Of a DNA stretch of 64,000 bases, positions 11,591-24,217 are shown piece by piece; within the stretch, counting starts at the first letter, position 1; each line of letters begins with the position of its first letter. The DNA is taken from NCBI GenBank assembly GCA_022376925.1, contig JAIOJX010000004.1, forward strand, positions 1,550,001 to 1,614,000. Direction: 5' to 3'. The position numbers and the translations under genes were made by a program. The stretch comes from Tragulus kanchil. Lineage: Eukaryota; Chordata; Mammalia; Artiodactyla; Tragulidae. Below the pieces are notes generated by a model. It was not told where the DNA came from. It did not search any database and saw nothing but the letters and a program-made list of their open reading frames with translations.

Positions 11591-13657
11591 AACCTGCCAC
11601 CAGACGGTTACTTTAAAATGTTTATTTTATGCTAAAATAGACATTCATGTACCACCTAAAATCATCATGCATTGCTAGGGTCCATGCATCACAACTTGGT
11701 AAATAAATGCCCTTTATCATTGACAACGAGAGAAGGAAATGGGTGGAAAGTCTATGGCATTTGCATATTACTAATATTGTGGGCATAGAGGAGGAGTGAG
11801 TGAGGATGAGCTTATGTTGATGGGATCAGGTTAGAAATCAGACAGAGAGGATGGTGTAGAGACAAGATTCTGAGGATTAATATCATCTTGTATCCTGCAT
11901 TACAGTTCTACAGCACCCAAGAGAATAGCTAATGTTCACTTAATTGAATTGTATTCTGTTATTAGAATTCAAGGCTGCTATAAATAAATGTTGAAAAGCT
12001 AGAAATGTCAGAGATCATACTATCTGAATTATCCAAAAAGAAGTACATTTTAACCAACTAATCCACTTTAATACAGTGTCTGAAACTTAAAACAATTTGA
12101 TAAACATCATCATTAACATTGCTCATTTTGGCCTTTTAATTAATAAAAACAAAGTGGAAACTCTAAATTTCACTATGCTTTCTCTAGCCAAATAATGTCA
12201 CAAACTTTTAGGGGAATATTAAACATGTGACACTAGCCTTAAAATCTAGGTTAAAGTTCTAAAATTCTGCACCAAATTGGTATGTCAGATAAATGGCAAA
12301 GCCCATTTTGCTTCCATTGGGAGAGTAAAATGCTTCAGTGCTGAATGTGGAGTCTCTGTGCATACCCAAGTACCCTAGAATGCCACCCTATTGAAAATAT
12401 ATGTAGCACAATGACTGGCTAATCAATAACTCTTATTAAATACCCACCATGTGCCAGGGATTATCCATGAGACATATACTACCCTTAAGGAATCCATGGA
12501 TTGTGGTGATGTACATCTTTGCAACTTCAGTCACTTTGCACTGGGGTTTCTGCCAAGATATTTGACAGCTTCCAATTTATGTACACAGAACGGAAAATCC
12601 AGGATCTCCCCCATCCAGGGATTAAACCTGAGTCTCCCACAGTGCAGGCAGATTCTTTGCCATCTAAGCCACCATAACCTGCCACCAGACGGTTACTTTA
12701 AAATGTTTATTTTATGCTAAAATAGACATTCATGTACCACCTAAAATCATCATGCATTGCTAGGGTCCATGCATCACAACTTGGTAAATAAATGCCCTTT
12801 ATCATTGACAACGAGAGAAGGAAATGGGTGGAAAGTCTATGGCATTTGCATATTACTAATATTGTGGGCATAGAGGAGGAGTGAGTGAGGATGAGCTTAT
12901 GTTGATGGGATCAGGTTAGAAATCAGACAGAGAGGATGGTGTAGAGACAAGATTCTGAGGATTAATATCATCTTGTATCCTGCATTACAGTTCTACAGCA
13001 CCCAAGAGAATAGCTAATGTTCACTTAATTGAATTGTATTCTGTTATTAGAATTCAAGGCTGCTATAAATAAATGTTGAAAAGCTAGAAATGTCAGAGAT
13101 CATACTATCTGAATTATCCAAAAAGAAGTACATTTTAACCAACTAATCCACTTTAATACAGTGTCTGAAACTTAAAACAATTTGATAAACATCATCATTA
13201 ACATTGCTCATTTTGGCCTTTTAATTAATAAAAACAAAGTGGAAACTCTAAATTTCACTATGCTTTCTCTAGCCAAATAATGTCACAAACTTTTAGGGGA
13301 ATATTAAACATGTGACACTAGCCTTAAAATCTAGGTTAAAGTTCTAAAATTCTGCACCAAATTGGTATGTCAGATAAATGGCAAAGCCCATTTTGCTTCC
13401 ATTGGGAGAGTAAAATGCTTCAGTGCTGAATGTGGAGTCTCTGTGCATACCCAAGTACCCTAGAATGCCACCCTATTGAAAATATATGTAGCACAATGAC
13501 TGGCTAATCAATAACTCTTATTAAATACCCACCATGTGCCAGGGATTATCCATGAGACATATACTACCCTTAAGGAATCCATGGATTGTGGTGATGTACA
13601 TCTTTGCAACTTCAGTCACTTTGCACTGGGGTTTCTGCCAAGATATTTGACAGCTTC
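11507..13657. repeat. Head-to-tail ~1.09 kb duplication 5 (11507-12572 / 12592-13657)
   Basis: The period is 1085 bp. Copy 2 begins inside the fold-back SINE ('aatccaggatc'), so the segment to 'gggatcaggtt' exists three times (10405, 11511, 12596). Copy 1 ends 'gacagcttc', followed by a 19-bp seam 12573-12591 that matches neither flank well. Confidence 0.97.
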
Positions 13658-15486
13658 ATTTTGTCACAGCGTTCTCCTACATCAAACACAGAGGCACAGT
13701 GCCCCTGATCTATACCTGAAATGTGCTTTCCTACAGATCTCAAATGAAAGCAAAACTGCTCCTGTGCTTGCACCAAGAATGTGTTTTTTGAGGATGTCTT
13801 CCAGCTGGTGATATTGATGATAGCCTCACCCTCAAATGCCAATTCATAACATTTAAACCTTATTGAATACATTTTTTTCACACTGTTTGGTTATACTGAA
13901 TAAAATGTAGCAAGTCTTGAAAGAAAAAAATTTCCCTAGGAGCCATCCTATTATTTGATCTCCAAGGGTTGCAGGAAATTACAGGAAAAGAAAACAAAAA
14001 TCATTTAGTTTTATGTAACTATACTACACAACCATTATGTCATACAATATAATGACCTGGTTGATAAAAGAACTAGCAAACTAGCACTTGTCTCAAAAAG
14101 CTATTTAAATGTATATCTAAAGTTTAGATATACAGATAAATATATTTAAGCTATTTTTACCCCCTACATTTTCTTTCCTCCTATAACAGAGATGAATATT
14201 TTCATGTAACAGTATTTCCCACAATGTGGGCTTTTAGCATAGGCCTCTGGAATCATTTACAGCTCTACTGTAATTATCATTTAAACATAAATGAAAAAAA
14301 AGGACTTTAATAAATCAAACAGTGCTGCACTCATGATTATATTGATATATAAGTGTTGAAGAAAACCTACATCTATTAGCTTTGTAACTCCAGCAGATTT
14401 TTCAGATGTCTTAAAGCTAAAATTCTGCACCAAATTGGTATGTCAGATAAATGGCAAAGCCCATTTTGCTTCCATTGGGAGAGTAAAATGCTTCAGTGCT
14501 GAATGTGGAGTCTCTGTGCATACCCAAGTACCCTAGAATGCCACCCTATTGAAAATATATGTAGCACAATGACTGGCTAATCAATAACTCTTATTAAATA
14601 CCCACCATGTGCCAGGGATTATCCATGAGACATATACTACCCTTAAGGAATCCATGGATTGTGGTGATGTACATCTTTGCAACTTCAGTCACTTTGCACT
14701 GGGGTTTCTGCCAAGATATTTGACAGCTTCATTTTGTCACAGCGTTCTCCTACATCAAACACAGAGGCACAGTGCCCCTGATCTATACCTGAAATGTGCT
14801 TTCCTACAGATCTCAAATGAAAGCAAAACTGCTCCTGTGCTTGCACCAAGAATGTGTTTTTTGAGGATGTCTTCCAGCTGGTGATATTGATGATAGCCTC
14901 ACCCTCAAATGCCAATTCATAACATTTAAACCTTATTGAATACATTTTTTTCACACTGTTTGGTTATACTGAATAAAATGTAGCAAGTCTTGAAAGAAAA
15001 AAATTTCCCTAGGAGCCATCCTATTATTTGATCTCCAAGGGTTGCAGGAAATTACAGGAAAAGAAAACAAAAATCATTTAGTTTTATGTAACTATACTAC
15101 ACAACCATTATGTCATACAATATAATGACCTGGTTGATAAAAGAACTAGCAAACTAGCACTTGTCTCAAAAAGCTATTTAAATGTATATCTAAAGTTTAG
15201 ATATACAGATAAATATATTTAAGCTATTTTTACCCCCTACATTTTCTTTCCTCCTATAACAGAGATGAATATTTTCATGTAACAGTATTTCCCACAATGT
15301 GGGCTTTTAGCATAGGCCTCTGGAATCATTTACAGCTCTACTGTAATTATCATTTAAACATAAATGAAAAAAAAGGACTTTAATAAATCAAACAGTGCTG
15401 CACTCATGATTATATTGATATATAAGTGTTGAAGAAAACCTACATCTATTAGCTTTGTAACTCCAGCAGATTTTTCAGATGTCTTA
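13344..15486. repeat. Head-to-tail ~1.07 kb duplication 6 (13344-14413 / 14417-15486)
   Basis: The period is 1073 bp, with only three bases between the copies. Chained with duplication 5, so 'aaaattctgcaccaaattgg' occurs at 12262, 13346 and 14419. It contains no identifiable gene; 89-91 codon open frames appear in both copies on both strands and are chance frames. Confidence 0.97.
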
Positions 15487-15705
15487 GAGTTCAAAGGATC
15501 ATAATTTGTAGCATAATGTATATAAAAATGCAACATACCTCACATTAGCATCAAGTTTGTCCATTACAGGAATAGGCATGGGTAAGCAGGATTTCAGTGC
15601 CCACTGGGGTACTATAATGGGAAAATTATAAAAAGAGGTGTTAGACGGAGGCAATGTAGAAAAATAAAAGTCATTAAGGGAATAAAAGGATAAATCATTT
15701 CTTCT
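15487..15705. other. Short single-copy interval, nothing recognised
   Basis: AT-rich sequence between duplications 6 and 7. Minus-strand open frames of 60-79 codons overlap here but show no domain, signal peptide or splice structure. Confidence 0.5.
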
Positions 15706-17963
15706 TAATAGGACTTTTATACAGTATTGGAAAAACAATACACAATATTACAGTAAAAAGCTATTAGCATACTGAGGTATGGCACAAATGATGGCTGCAA
15801 AAGTTTCTTTACATTTGACTAATCTCCTATACATTAGAACATAAAGGTATTTCTTTTTATTCCACATTTAATCTATTTGTTTGTTATTTTTTGCTCTTCC
15901 CAGAAGCATAGCTTATTTATATGATCTGCATTAGGACACTAGCTGGTGAAAACTTAAAGCAGTACATTGTCTAAGTTGGTCAGCCATCTTGTTTCCTATG
16001 AGAACTTTTCAGGTTTTTTTTATTATTATTATTTAAAAAACCCCCTTTTTGAGGGTAGATAATCATATCTCTTCGAGAATCTCTAATAGTAAACTCTTGA
16101 GAACTCTATTCCAAGGAAAAAATAGATGTGCATGTATATACATACATGATTTCTGGGGAGCCCACAGTTCCTTGAGGCCCTTCCATGAACTCCAGACTAA
16201 GAACTTACAATCAAATAGAGATCAACTTTCAAACTACTGAAAGTTCCTCTACCACAGACCCTTTGAAGAGTTTAGCTCTTTAATGAACAGACACTCACTG
16301 TTCATCAAGTCAGTTCTCTGAGCTAGGTGTGTAGTTTCAGTTCTCAGAAGAATTCCTGTGTTTTTCACCAGATTTACTCCAAAATATGGTGAATCAGAGA
16401 ACTTAGGGGGAAAGTCCAATCTGATTCCATTGAGATTACCCTAAGCAAGACCCTTTCTCCTTCTAACTGTATCATCTAGTCAATACTTCTCAATAAACAG
16501 AAGGTATGGGAAGAGATGATCTCTGGATTTACTTCTATACTTGTATCACCTATCTAATATCACAACTTGGATGATTAAAAAGCATTTCAAACTAAACTCT
16601 TCCTTTCTGACTCCAGCACAAAACCCTGCTCCTCCCCTAGCATTCTCCATCTCAGTAAAGTGAGTGTTAGTAGCTCTGCTGTGTCCAACTCTTTGCAACC
16701 CATGGACTATAAGTCTACCAGGCTTCTCTGTCCATGAGATTCTCCAGGCAAGAATACTGGAGTGGGTTGCCATTCCCTTCTCCAGGGATCTTCTCAACTC
16801 AGGGATCAAACCCAGGTCTTCTGCTCTGCAGGCAATTTTCTTTAGGTAAATATCATTAATAGGACTTTTTTAAAACAAAAAAGTAAAAGCTATTAGCATA
16901 CTGAGGTATGGCACAAATGATGGCTGCAAAAGTTTCTTTACATTTGACTAATCTCCTATACATTAGAACATAAAGGTATTTCTTTTTATTCCACATTTAA
17001 TCTATTTGTTTGTTATTTTTTGCTCTTCCCAGAAGCATAGCTTATTTATATGATCTGCATTAGGACACTAGCTGGTGAAAACTTAAAGCAGTACATTGTC
17101 TAAGTTGGTCAGCCATCTTGTTTCCTATGAGAACTTTTCAGGTTTTTTTTATTATTATTATTTAAAAAAAACCCTTTTTGAGGGTAGATAATCATATCTC
17201 TTCGAGAATCTCTAATAGTAAACTCTTGAGAACTCTATTCCAAGGAAAAAATAGATGTGCATGTATATACATACATGATTTCTGGGGAGCCCACAGTTCC
17301 TTGAGGCCCTTCCATGAACTCCAGACTAAGAACTTACAATCAAATAGAGATCAACTTTCAAACTACTGAAAGTTCCTCTACCACAGACCCTTTGAAGAGT
17401 TTAGCTCTTTAATGAACAGACACTCACTGTTCATCAAGTCAGTTCTCTGAGCTAGGTGTGTAGTTTCAGTTCTCAGAAGAATTCCTGTGTTTTTCACCAG
17501 ATTTACTCCAAAATATGGTGAATCAGAGAACTTAGGGGCAAAGTCCAATCTGATTCCATTGAGATTACCCTAAGCAAGACCCTTTCTCCTTCTAACTGTA
17601 TCATCTAGTCAATACTTCTCAATAAACAGAAGGTATGGGAAGAGATGATCTCTGGATTTACTTCTATACTTGTATCACCTATCTAATATCACAACTTGGA
17701 TGATTAAAAAGCATTTCAAACTAAACTCTTCCTTTCTGACTCCAGCACAAAACCCTGCTCCTCCCCTAGCATTCTCCATCTCAGTAAAGTGAGTGTTAGT
17801 AGCTCTGCTGTGTCCAACTCTTTGCAACCCATGGACTATAAGTCTACCAGGCTTCTCTGTCCATGAGATTCTCCAGGCAAGAATACTGGAGTGGGTTGCC
17901 ATTCCCTTCTCCAGGGATCTTCTCAACTCAGGGATCAAACCCAGGTCTTCTGCTCTGCAGGCA
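15706..17963. repeat. Head-to-tail ~1.13 kb duplication 7 (15706-16834 / 16857-17963)
   Basis: The period is 1129 bp. The first ~35 bases of copy 2 (16857-16890) are a shortened, error-rich version of 15706-15760. The rest matches apart from run-length changes around 16036 versus 17166 and one base in 'cttaggggga'. Copy 1 stops inside a Bov-A SINE at 'ctctgcaggca'. Confidence 0.97.
16660..16834 (-). repeat. Bov-tA SINE, cut by a duplication seam
   Basis: Minus-strand Bov-tA: 'ctctgctgtgtccaactctt', 'ccaggcaagaatactggagt', 'gggatcaaacccaggtcttc'. The tRNA-like head is absent because copy 1 of duplication 7 ends here; complete forms are at 17789 and 18890. Confidence 0.88.
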
Positions 17964-17990
17964 GATTCTTTACTGTTTGAGCCACCAGAC
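17789..17990 (-). repeat. Bov-tA SINE, complete form
   Basis: Full minus-strand element ending at the tRNA-like head ('tactgtttgagccaccagac'). Open frames across it on both strands are SINE-encoded and recur wherever this family does. Confidence 0.9.
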
Positions 17991-18149
17991 AAGAACCACA
18001 TTTTTTTTTTTTCATACCCTACAATCAAACTATCAGCAAACTCACTCCTTCTACTTTGAAAATGATTTCTCAGTGTGAGTTTTTTTTCCTCCAAAACACA
18101 CCTAGTCCAAGCCACCATCTCCTTTCCCCCCTGATGTCCAAAAACCACT

Positions 18150-18700
18150 CACTTAATTTTCCTAACTGGTCTCCTGCTGGCCCTGTTAACCATCTCTTCT
18201 CCTCACAGTAGCCAGAACATTTTTGAAATGGAAGTCAGACCATTTCTTGCCTAATGCAATTCTAGTAGCTTCCTATCATGCTTAGAATAATAATAATCTG
18301 ATTCCAGCTCCTCTTCAATGCCCACCCTCTCATTGCCTTTGAACTCAGTGGTTTTGCCTCTTTCATTGGCCAACAAAGTAGGCTCTCACCTCAGAGTCTT
18401 TTCACTTGCTTCCTCTACAGGAAGGCTACTACATAGATCACTTCCTCTCTTCCATAGGGACATCGTTCAAATTTCACTTTCCTGACCACCTAAGTAAAAT
18501 TTCAGACCTCATTTTCTGAAAGTTTTTGTCCTCTGTAATCCACTCTATCTTTTTTCTTCTTAGTACACACATTATATAATACTTCATTGCTTCTTTATTA
18601 GTGATCTTTCTCCTTTACTAGAATGCAAGTTTCAAGAGGGCATAGTTATATCTTGATCACTATTATAACCCCGGTGCCTAGAAAAATGCCTAACATATTG
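18150..18700 (-). repeat. L2 LINE, antisense
   Basis: A long antisense L2: 'ctaactggtctcctgctggc', 'cagagtcttttcacttgctt', 'ccaccctctc', 'ctttactagaatgcaagttt', and a 'ggtgcctagaaaaatgccta' end. The blocks fall in the order found in mammalian L2 read backwards. It is ancient and non-functional, duplicated at 19253-19801. Confidence 0.85.
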
Positions 18701-18889
18701 TATTATCTTCATAGATCTCTCTTGAGTCAATGAGGTAGTTAATTTGTTTTGCAAATGAGGAAATCGAGGTTTGAGAGTTTGTGACTCTCCTACTGCATGG
18801 TAGTATATGAACCACTCCAGAATAAACTCTTCCTTTCTGACTCCAGCACAAAACCCTGCTCCTCCCCTAGCATTCTCCATCTCAGTAAA

Positions 18890-19092
18890 GTGAGTGTTAG
18901 TAGCTCTGCTGTGTCCAACTCTTTGCAACCCATGGACTATAAGTCTACCAGGCTTCTCTGTCCATGAGATTCTCCAGGCAAGAATACTGGAGTGGGTTGC
19001 CATTCCCTTCTCCAGGGATCTTCTCAACTCAGGGATCAAACCCAGGTCTTCTGCTCTGCAGGCAGATTCTTTACTGTTTGAGCCACCAGACA
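18890..19092 (-). repeat. Bov-tA SINE (copy from duplication 8)
   Basis: Same element as 17789-17990. Confidence 0.9.
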
Positions 19093-19252
19093 AGAACCAC
19101 ATTTTTTTTTTTTTCATACCCTACAATCAAACTATCAGCAAACTCACTCCTTCTACTTTGAAAATGATTTCTCAGTGTGAGTTTTTTTTCCTCCAAAACA
19201 CACCTAGTCCAAGCCACCATCTCCTTTCCCCCCTGATGTCCAAAAACCACTC

Positions 19253-19801
19253 ACTTAATTTTCCTAACTGGTCTCCTGCTGGCCCTGTTAACCATCTCTT
19301 CTCCTCACAGTAGCCAGAACATTTTTGAAATGGAAGTCAGACCATTTCTTGCCTAATGCAATTCTAGTAGCTTCCTATCATGCTTAGAATAATAATAATC
19401 TGATTCCAGCTCCTCTTCAATGCCCACCCTCTCATTGCCTTTGAACTCAGTGGTTTTGCCTCTTTCATTGGCCAACAAAGTAGGCTCTCACCTCAGAGTC
19501 TTTTCACTTGCTTCCTCTACAGGAAGGCTACTACATAGATCACTTCCTCTCTTCCATAGGGACATCGTTCAAATTTCACTTTCCTGACCACCTAAGTAAA
19601 ATTTCAGACCTCATTTTCTGAAAGTTTTTGTCCTCTGTAATCCACTCTATCTTTTTTCTTCTTAGTACACACATTATATAATACTTCATTGCTTCTTTAT
19701 TAGTGATCTTTCTCCTTTACTAGAATGCAAGTTTCAAGAGGGCATAGTTATATCTTGATCACTATTATAACCCCGGTGCCTAGAAAAATGCCTAACATAT
19801 T
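19253..19801 (-). repeat. L2 LINE, antisense (second copy)
   Basis: Copy of 18150-18700 created by duplication 8; same block order. Confidence 0.83.
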
Positions 19802-19927
19802 GTATTATCTTCATAGATCTCTCTTGAGTCAATGAGGTAGTTAATTTGTTTTGCAAATGAGGAAATCGAGGTTTGAGAGTTTGTGACTCTCCTACTGCAT
19901 GGTAGTATATGAACCACTCCAGAATAA

Positions 19928-22900
19928 ATTTTATAATTTTTGAAATCATCAAAAATCAGTTCATCTTATTTATTTACTCTTTAGTATTAACAAGTGCCAA
20001 ATACTGCCCTTTACCTTCTCCTCCAGCCTCTGAGACTTCATTGTTAGATGCAGAGACTAACGGTTAGAGACGTGAACTGACTTGGCAAAGTCACAGAGCT
20101 AGCTCTTAACCAGCTTGGGAGTTGAATCCAGGGTTGGGAATTCCAAAAGTCAAGCTTTATCTTGCATAGTTCTTGTCATACTATCAACCTTCCCCTGACT
20201 GTTAACCAGGGACACTCCTCATGAAAGGGAACATTTGCTTTAATTTTCTAACTATTTATCTCCTCTTCCTTTGAATACAGTGCCTTGATTTTCCCTCTGG
20301 TAACCCTCTCCTGCCTCAAGTCCACTGATAAGCACAAACCAGGACTGGCCAATCAGAACAGTTCATTCTCTGACCACAGGGATTCATTAACTCACAAGCT
20401 AGACTGTAAAACCAGTCCTGGAATATTTGCTAGAAAGAGCCTATCTTTTCCCTGGTGTTGCTAAACATTCAATTTAAAGCTGCTGGTGGCCATCAATGTC
20501 AATATGTTGGGAGAACTTGTCTGTGAATGAAGCTAACACCCAAAGGAAAACAGAGTTGCAATATAGAGATTGCCATATCCTGATGAAGTAATTTGAGGCT
20601 TAAGGTCTAGAGGTGTCTTAAGACAGTTTTGTACTTGAACTTTTCTGCCATATTAAGTCAACAAATTCTGTTTTTTTCCAGTGTAAGCCAATTTGAGTTG
20701 GGTTCCAAACATTATTTGAAACAAAACAAAATTTTAAAAAATCAATATTGTATTTGTATACAGATCAGAAGGAAGAAAAGCTGGAACTAAGAAAAACAGT
20801 TAAAAGCTAGCTAGCATTCAGTCACTGAAAATACATTTGAAAATGTTACAACATGGAGAAAACTATATATTCATAGCAATGTACATTGTTTCATTTTGTT
20901 CATGGAAACTTACTGAGCAAATTTAAAATGATTTCCATTTAACAAGCCAGTGAGAACATGCATTTTGTTAGAGATAAAAGAAGAGTAACAAAAGAAAAGC
21001 TAGTGATTAGTACCTATCCTGAATTGATTCATCGATTATAGTCTGCTATTTTTTGCCTGCCATGCTTACCAGGAATATATAATCAGAGCTGTGATTATAG
21101 GGACACCAGTTGCTGGGAAGTCCGCTTAGAGTGACAGGTGTGTGCAAAGAACCATGCTTTTATCTTGCAAACGTATGTTTCTGACACCTTAAGAAAATTC
21201 TATGTAGTTAATTAAAAGCACAGTCCACTGAGAGCATCTGTCATGCTCAGATAAAAGCTATGCCACTTCTAAATGTTCTAGTTTGAAATTCACTTAGATT
21301 CTGAATGTCTGCAGCACACATGTATACATGTGTGTATGTTTTAACGGCAATCATACTATATCCTTGTCTCTTTCAGAAAAACAGTCCTAGATTGTCATAA
21401 CCAGAAATAAAAGGTATAGCAAGATCTGGGAAAGAGGTGCAAGAGGGAGCCAGATAAACCTTCTACCATGTGAAATATAAAGGAAGGTCTCAGTATCATC
21501 TCAGCAGTAGGACAAGCTCAAGTCACTAATTACTCAAAACACTTTGCTTGGAGCTTCCTTTCCTTGTCATATACATTGAGACATCTTTCCTTGAAAGGGG
21601 AGGAGAAGGAAAGGAAGAGGTGAAACTCTTCATGCCACCAAATGCTGATTTCAACCCTTAGCTTTCTAGCTTGCAAATTTTAGATAGCTAAAGGGCAAAC
21701 CCTAAAGGCAAGCACACCACATCTTTACCTGTGCTCTTTTACTTAGAATACTCTGAAAGATTGCTGTGGAACAGTTGTTAATGGTTAATGGAAGGTACGT
21801 CGTTGCATCTCTATTATGAGAAGTGTGAGTACAGGGCTCACTTGTAAACAGTGTTCACCTATTGGAATCATCATAATTGGTTCAGTGCCAGCACCTGCCA
21901 ATGAGGAGCAATGTCATAACTTCAGTTTACTCTGCTTCCCTTTGGTTTATTCCCTTTGGTTTTGGCTGTACGGGCAGATAATCATGCATAACTGTGCATG
22001 GACTGACCACATCTCTTCATAGAGTATGCCTCCATGAGTTAAATTTCTATATCAAAGGGCATATTCCAATACTTTTGTTTTGGATGAGTGTCAGGAATAA
22101 GTAAAACACTATTTATCTTAATTGCTGGCACAATGGAAGGAACACTAGACCAGGAATCCCTCAGCCTGATCCACTACTAACTCACTATTGCTATTCTTAA
22201 GCAAGTCTGTTCATCAGTCTGGGTCTCAGTTTTCCTGACTGAAAGCACTGTGCAGGGTGAGCAAAGGGAGAAACTTCAAGTAATTAGAACTTCTCAGAAA
22301 TTAAAGGAAATTTTTAAAATGTGAGTTGCTTGTCACTGGAGGCATTTAGGCAGCATATGGGTAATTAAAGATGTCTAAAAGATAGGATTCTGGTGACTGG
22401 TAAGGTTTCTTCCAATGCTAAAACTGTAGGACTGCGATAGTCTATGTTAGTTCTGCTCAAATCCTTAGCAAAAGACCAAATGTTTCAAATCATTTTCCAA
22501 TAAAAAAATGCATGCTCAATTCACCTATACTGTTGCAAAACGGTTGCATTTCTTGAGTATTATCACAGCCATTTCTGAACAGATAGGACTAAAGGAAGAG
22601 CCATAGAATGTGTACTTAACTAAAGCCAGATATTTGCTAAGAGTCAACTGTCAAATGCATACTGCTGGCCTCATCACCTCATTAGCCTAACCCACTACTG
22701 GGCATATGTACCAAAACAGCCAATCTCACCAGAATCACACACACACGCATTCCCCGAAAGTCTTCTGCATTCCATGGTGATCATGATTTCCGAGTACCCT
22801 TCACTGTGAAAAAAAAACACTTGGATCATCTGGCAAATTGCAACTGTGCAAATTCTTACTAAATGGAGAAATTCAGAAAAAAAGTTCTTTTCTTGGCTAT

Positions 22901-23050
22901 TTACTAGGACTTTGTTTTATGGAAATATTTGGAATCTATGGGATGCTATCTCAGAAAACTGAATTAAAAATAAAAACAATCAGTTTATTATACTCTTTAA
23001 AAGAATCTCTCTGTGAATAAGTTTAGGAAAAATTCACATTATTTGTTTAT
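19928..23050. other. Longest non-duplicated stretch: MIR remnants, no gene seen
   Basis: Single-copy sequence. A decayed antisense MIR lies at about 20050-20135 ('ggcaaagtcacagagctagc', 'gggagttgaatccagg') and a sense MIR remnant at about 22160-22260 ('gggtctcagttttcctgact'). A short CA run is at 22738-22748. No frame over about 70 codons has coding character and no convincing exon was found. Confidence 0.55.
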
Positions 23051-23099
23051 TTAGACATCTAAGTGATGGTAGTGAAAGGGTTTTACCTTGATTTGAGAT

Positions 23100-23400
23100 T
23101 TAAACCCAGGGCCCAGACCTGATCGAGTCCTGCTTGGGACTTGAACCCATGTAGCTGGAGCTTGAATTCCAGTCAAAACCCTGTTTGGGACTTGAACCCA
23201 CAATCCTTGGCTTAGGACTTGAACCCAGCCAGAACTCTGTTTGGGACTTGAACCCACGTGACTGGGGCCTGAACCTAGCCAAAACCAGTTTGGTACTCGA
23301 ACCCTCGTGGCTAAGGCTCAACCCCAGCCAAAACCCTGCCTGGGGTAGTCAGGACTCGATCCTGGCCAAAACCCTGTCTGGGACTCGAACCCATGTGGCT
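23100..23400 (-). repeat. ~50-bp minisatellite of tRNA B-box-like motifs
   Basis: Five to six diverged units spaced about 39-56 bp, anchored on 'ccaaaaccctgtttgggact' on the plus strand (near 23172, 23227, 23277, 23325, 23364). Each carries one or two 'ggacttgaaccc' elements (23137, 23188, 23215, 23244, 23381 and variants). Read on the minus strand these are GGTTCAAGTCC or GGTTCGAGTCC, the form of the RNA polymerase III B box. It lies directly downstream of an antisense LTR and may be part of that element. Open frames on both strands reflect the repeat. Confidence 0.85.
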
Positions 23401-23409
23401 GGGACTTAT

Positions 23410-23800
23410 TCCAAGGTCTGGACCCACTGAGGCTCAGGTTCTTCGTGCCTCAGTGCAGAAAGAATTCAGCAAGAAGCAGAGTGACAGACAAGAAAAGGAT
23501 TTATTAGAGTAAGGGACCTGAAAGTGGTGCAAACGAACAGGCGGGGAAGTTCTGCTCTGCTGCTCCTCCCCTGACTGAATGGGCAGCAATATATAGGATG
23601 GAAGAAGACTGCCCCCCTCAAGTAGACACAGGTGTAAGACATGCATCGTTAATTCTTTCCTCACCAGCTCCTCCTTCATCAGCTGTCCATACCCAGTCAA
23701 GCCTGCTTTGCTGAATGAAGAGCAGCTCTTCTGAGTTACCATCAACTTACTGGCCTCCCAACCTTTCCCTGGTTTTACCCTTCTACCTATCATCCCCCAC
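23410..23800 (-). mobile_element. Endogenous retrovirus LTR, antisense, no coding region attached
   Basis: On the minus strand the order is a U3-like stretch (from about 23800), a TATA box (TATATA at 23590-23595), an AATAAA polyadenylation signal at 23500-23505 about 90 bases further, and then a T-rich R/U5-like stretch with 'ctgaattctttctgcactga'. That layout is typical of a mammalian ERV LTR. No gag, pol or env frame lies near, so this is a solitary or truncated LTR. Exact ends and family are uncertain. A 119-codon minus frame (23434-23793) inside it is not a gene. Confidence 0.7.
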
Positions 23801-24217
23801 TAGGACTGTACCTGTTCTACTCTATCCCTATCAGTAGTTCACAGTGCAAATGTGTATAAACCATGAAAAAAAAGTATGCATTCTAGGAGTTGTACTTCAT
23901 TGCAAGTGTCTCTTTCTAGGGGCAGTAGTCAAAACGCTACTGTGCTAAGTCACCTAGAAAGATTTAGTCTAAATAAAAAAAGCTTCTAGCTATTTTATTT
24001 CCATAATTGAAAATTCATACAGATGCCAATTCAGTAACACTTAAGGGACCATGCTGATACATACAATTAGCATGCAAAATGGCTTTTAATTTTTTCAAAA
24101 TACTAAAAAAAAAAAATTATTCCTAGATAAGTAAACACTTCTCAGCTGGAAATTTCAGTCCCTTTATTTAAAGTCTGATACTGATAACAGCCCTTAACCA
24201 ATAAAGGATATTCAAGA
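23801..24217. other. Single-copy AT-rich interval, nothing recognised
   Basis: No repeat or gene identified. Contains an A-run near 24107-24116. Confidence 0.5.

Larger units (their letters stand above)
9597..11832. repeat. Head-to-tail ~1.11 kb duplication 4 (9597-10723 / 10725-11832)
   Basis: Both copies contain the L1 piece, the fold-back SINE pair and the same flanks, and end 'gttgatgggatcaggtt'. The first ~60 bases of copy 2 have lost about 20 bases relative to copy 1 in the SINE 3' end ('atgggttacaaagag' becomes 'atttaaaagag'). After that the copies match closely. Errors confined to the seam point to a poor sequence end. Confidence 0.97.
17724..19927. repeat. Head-to-tail ~1.10 kb duplication 8 (17724-18826 / 18824-19927)
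   Basis: The period is 1101 bp. The seam lies at 'taaa', shared by both ends. Chained with duplication 7, so the SINE region occurs three times (16660, 17789, 18890). The copies differ by one T in the T-run near 18001 and 19102. Confidence 0.97.

Noticed and set aside
16664..19313. Repeated open frames of 61-161 codons with matching peptides
   Set aside because: They are translations of one Bov-tA SINE and its duplicated copies, partly fused to antisense L2 sequence.
23100..23400. Regularly spaced repeats resembling a CRISPR array
   Set aside because: Units are diverged, the spacing varies from 39 to 56 bp, the intervals are themselves repeats, and the context is a ruminant genome beside an LTR.
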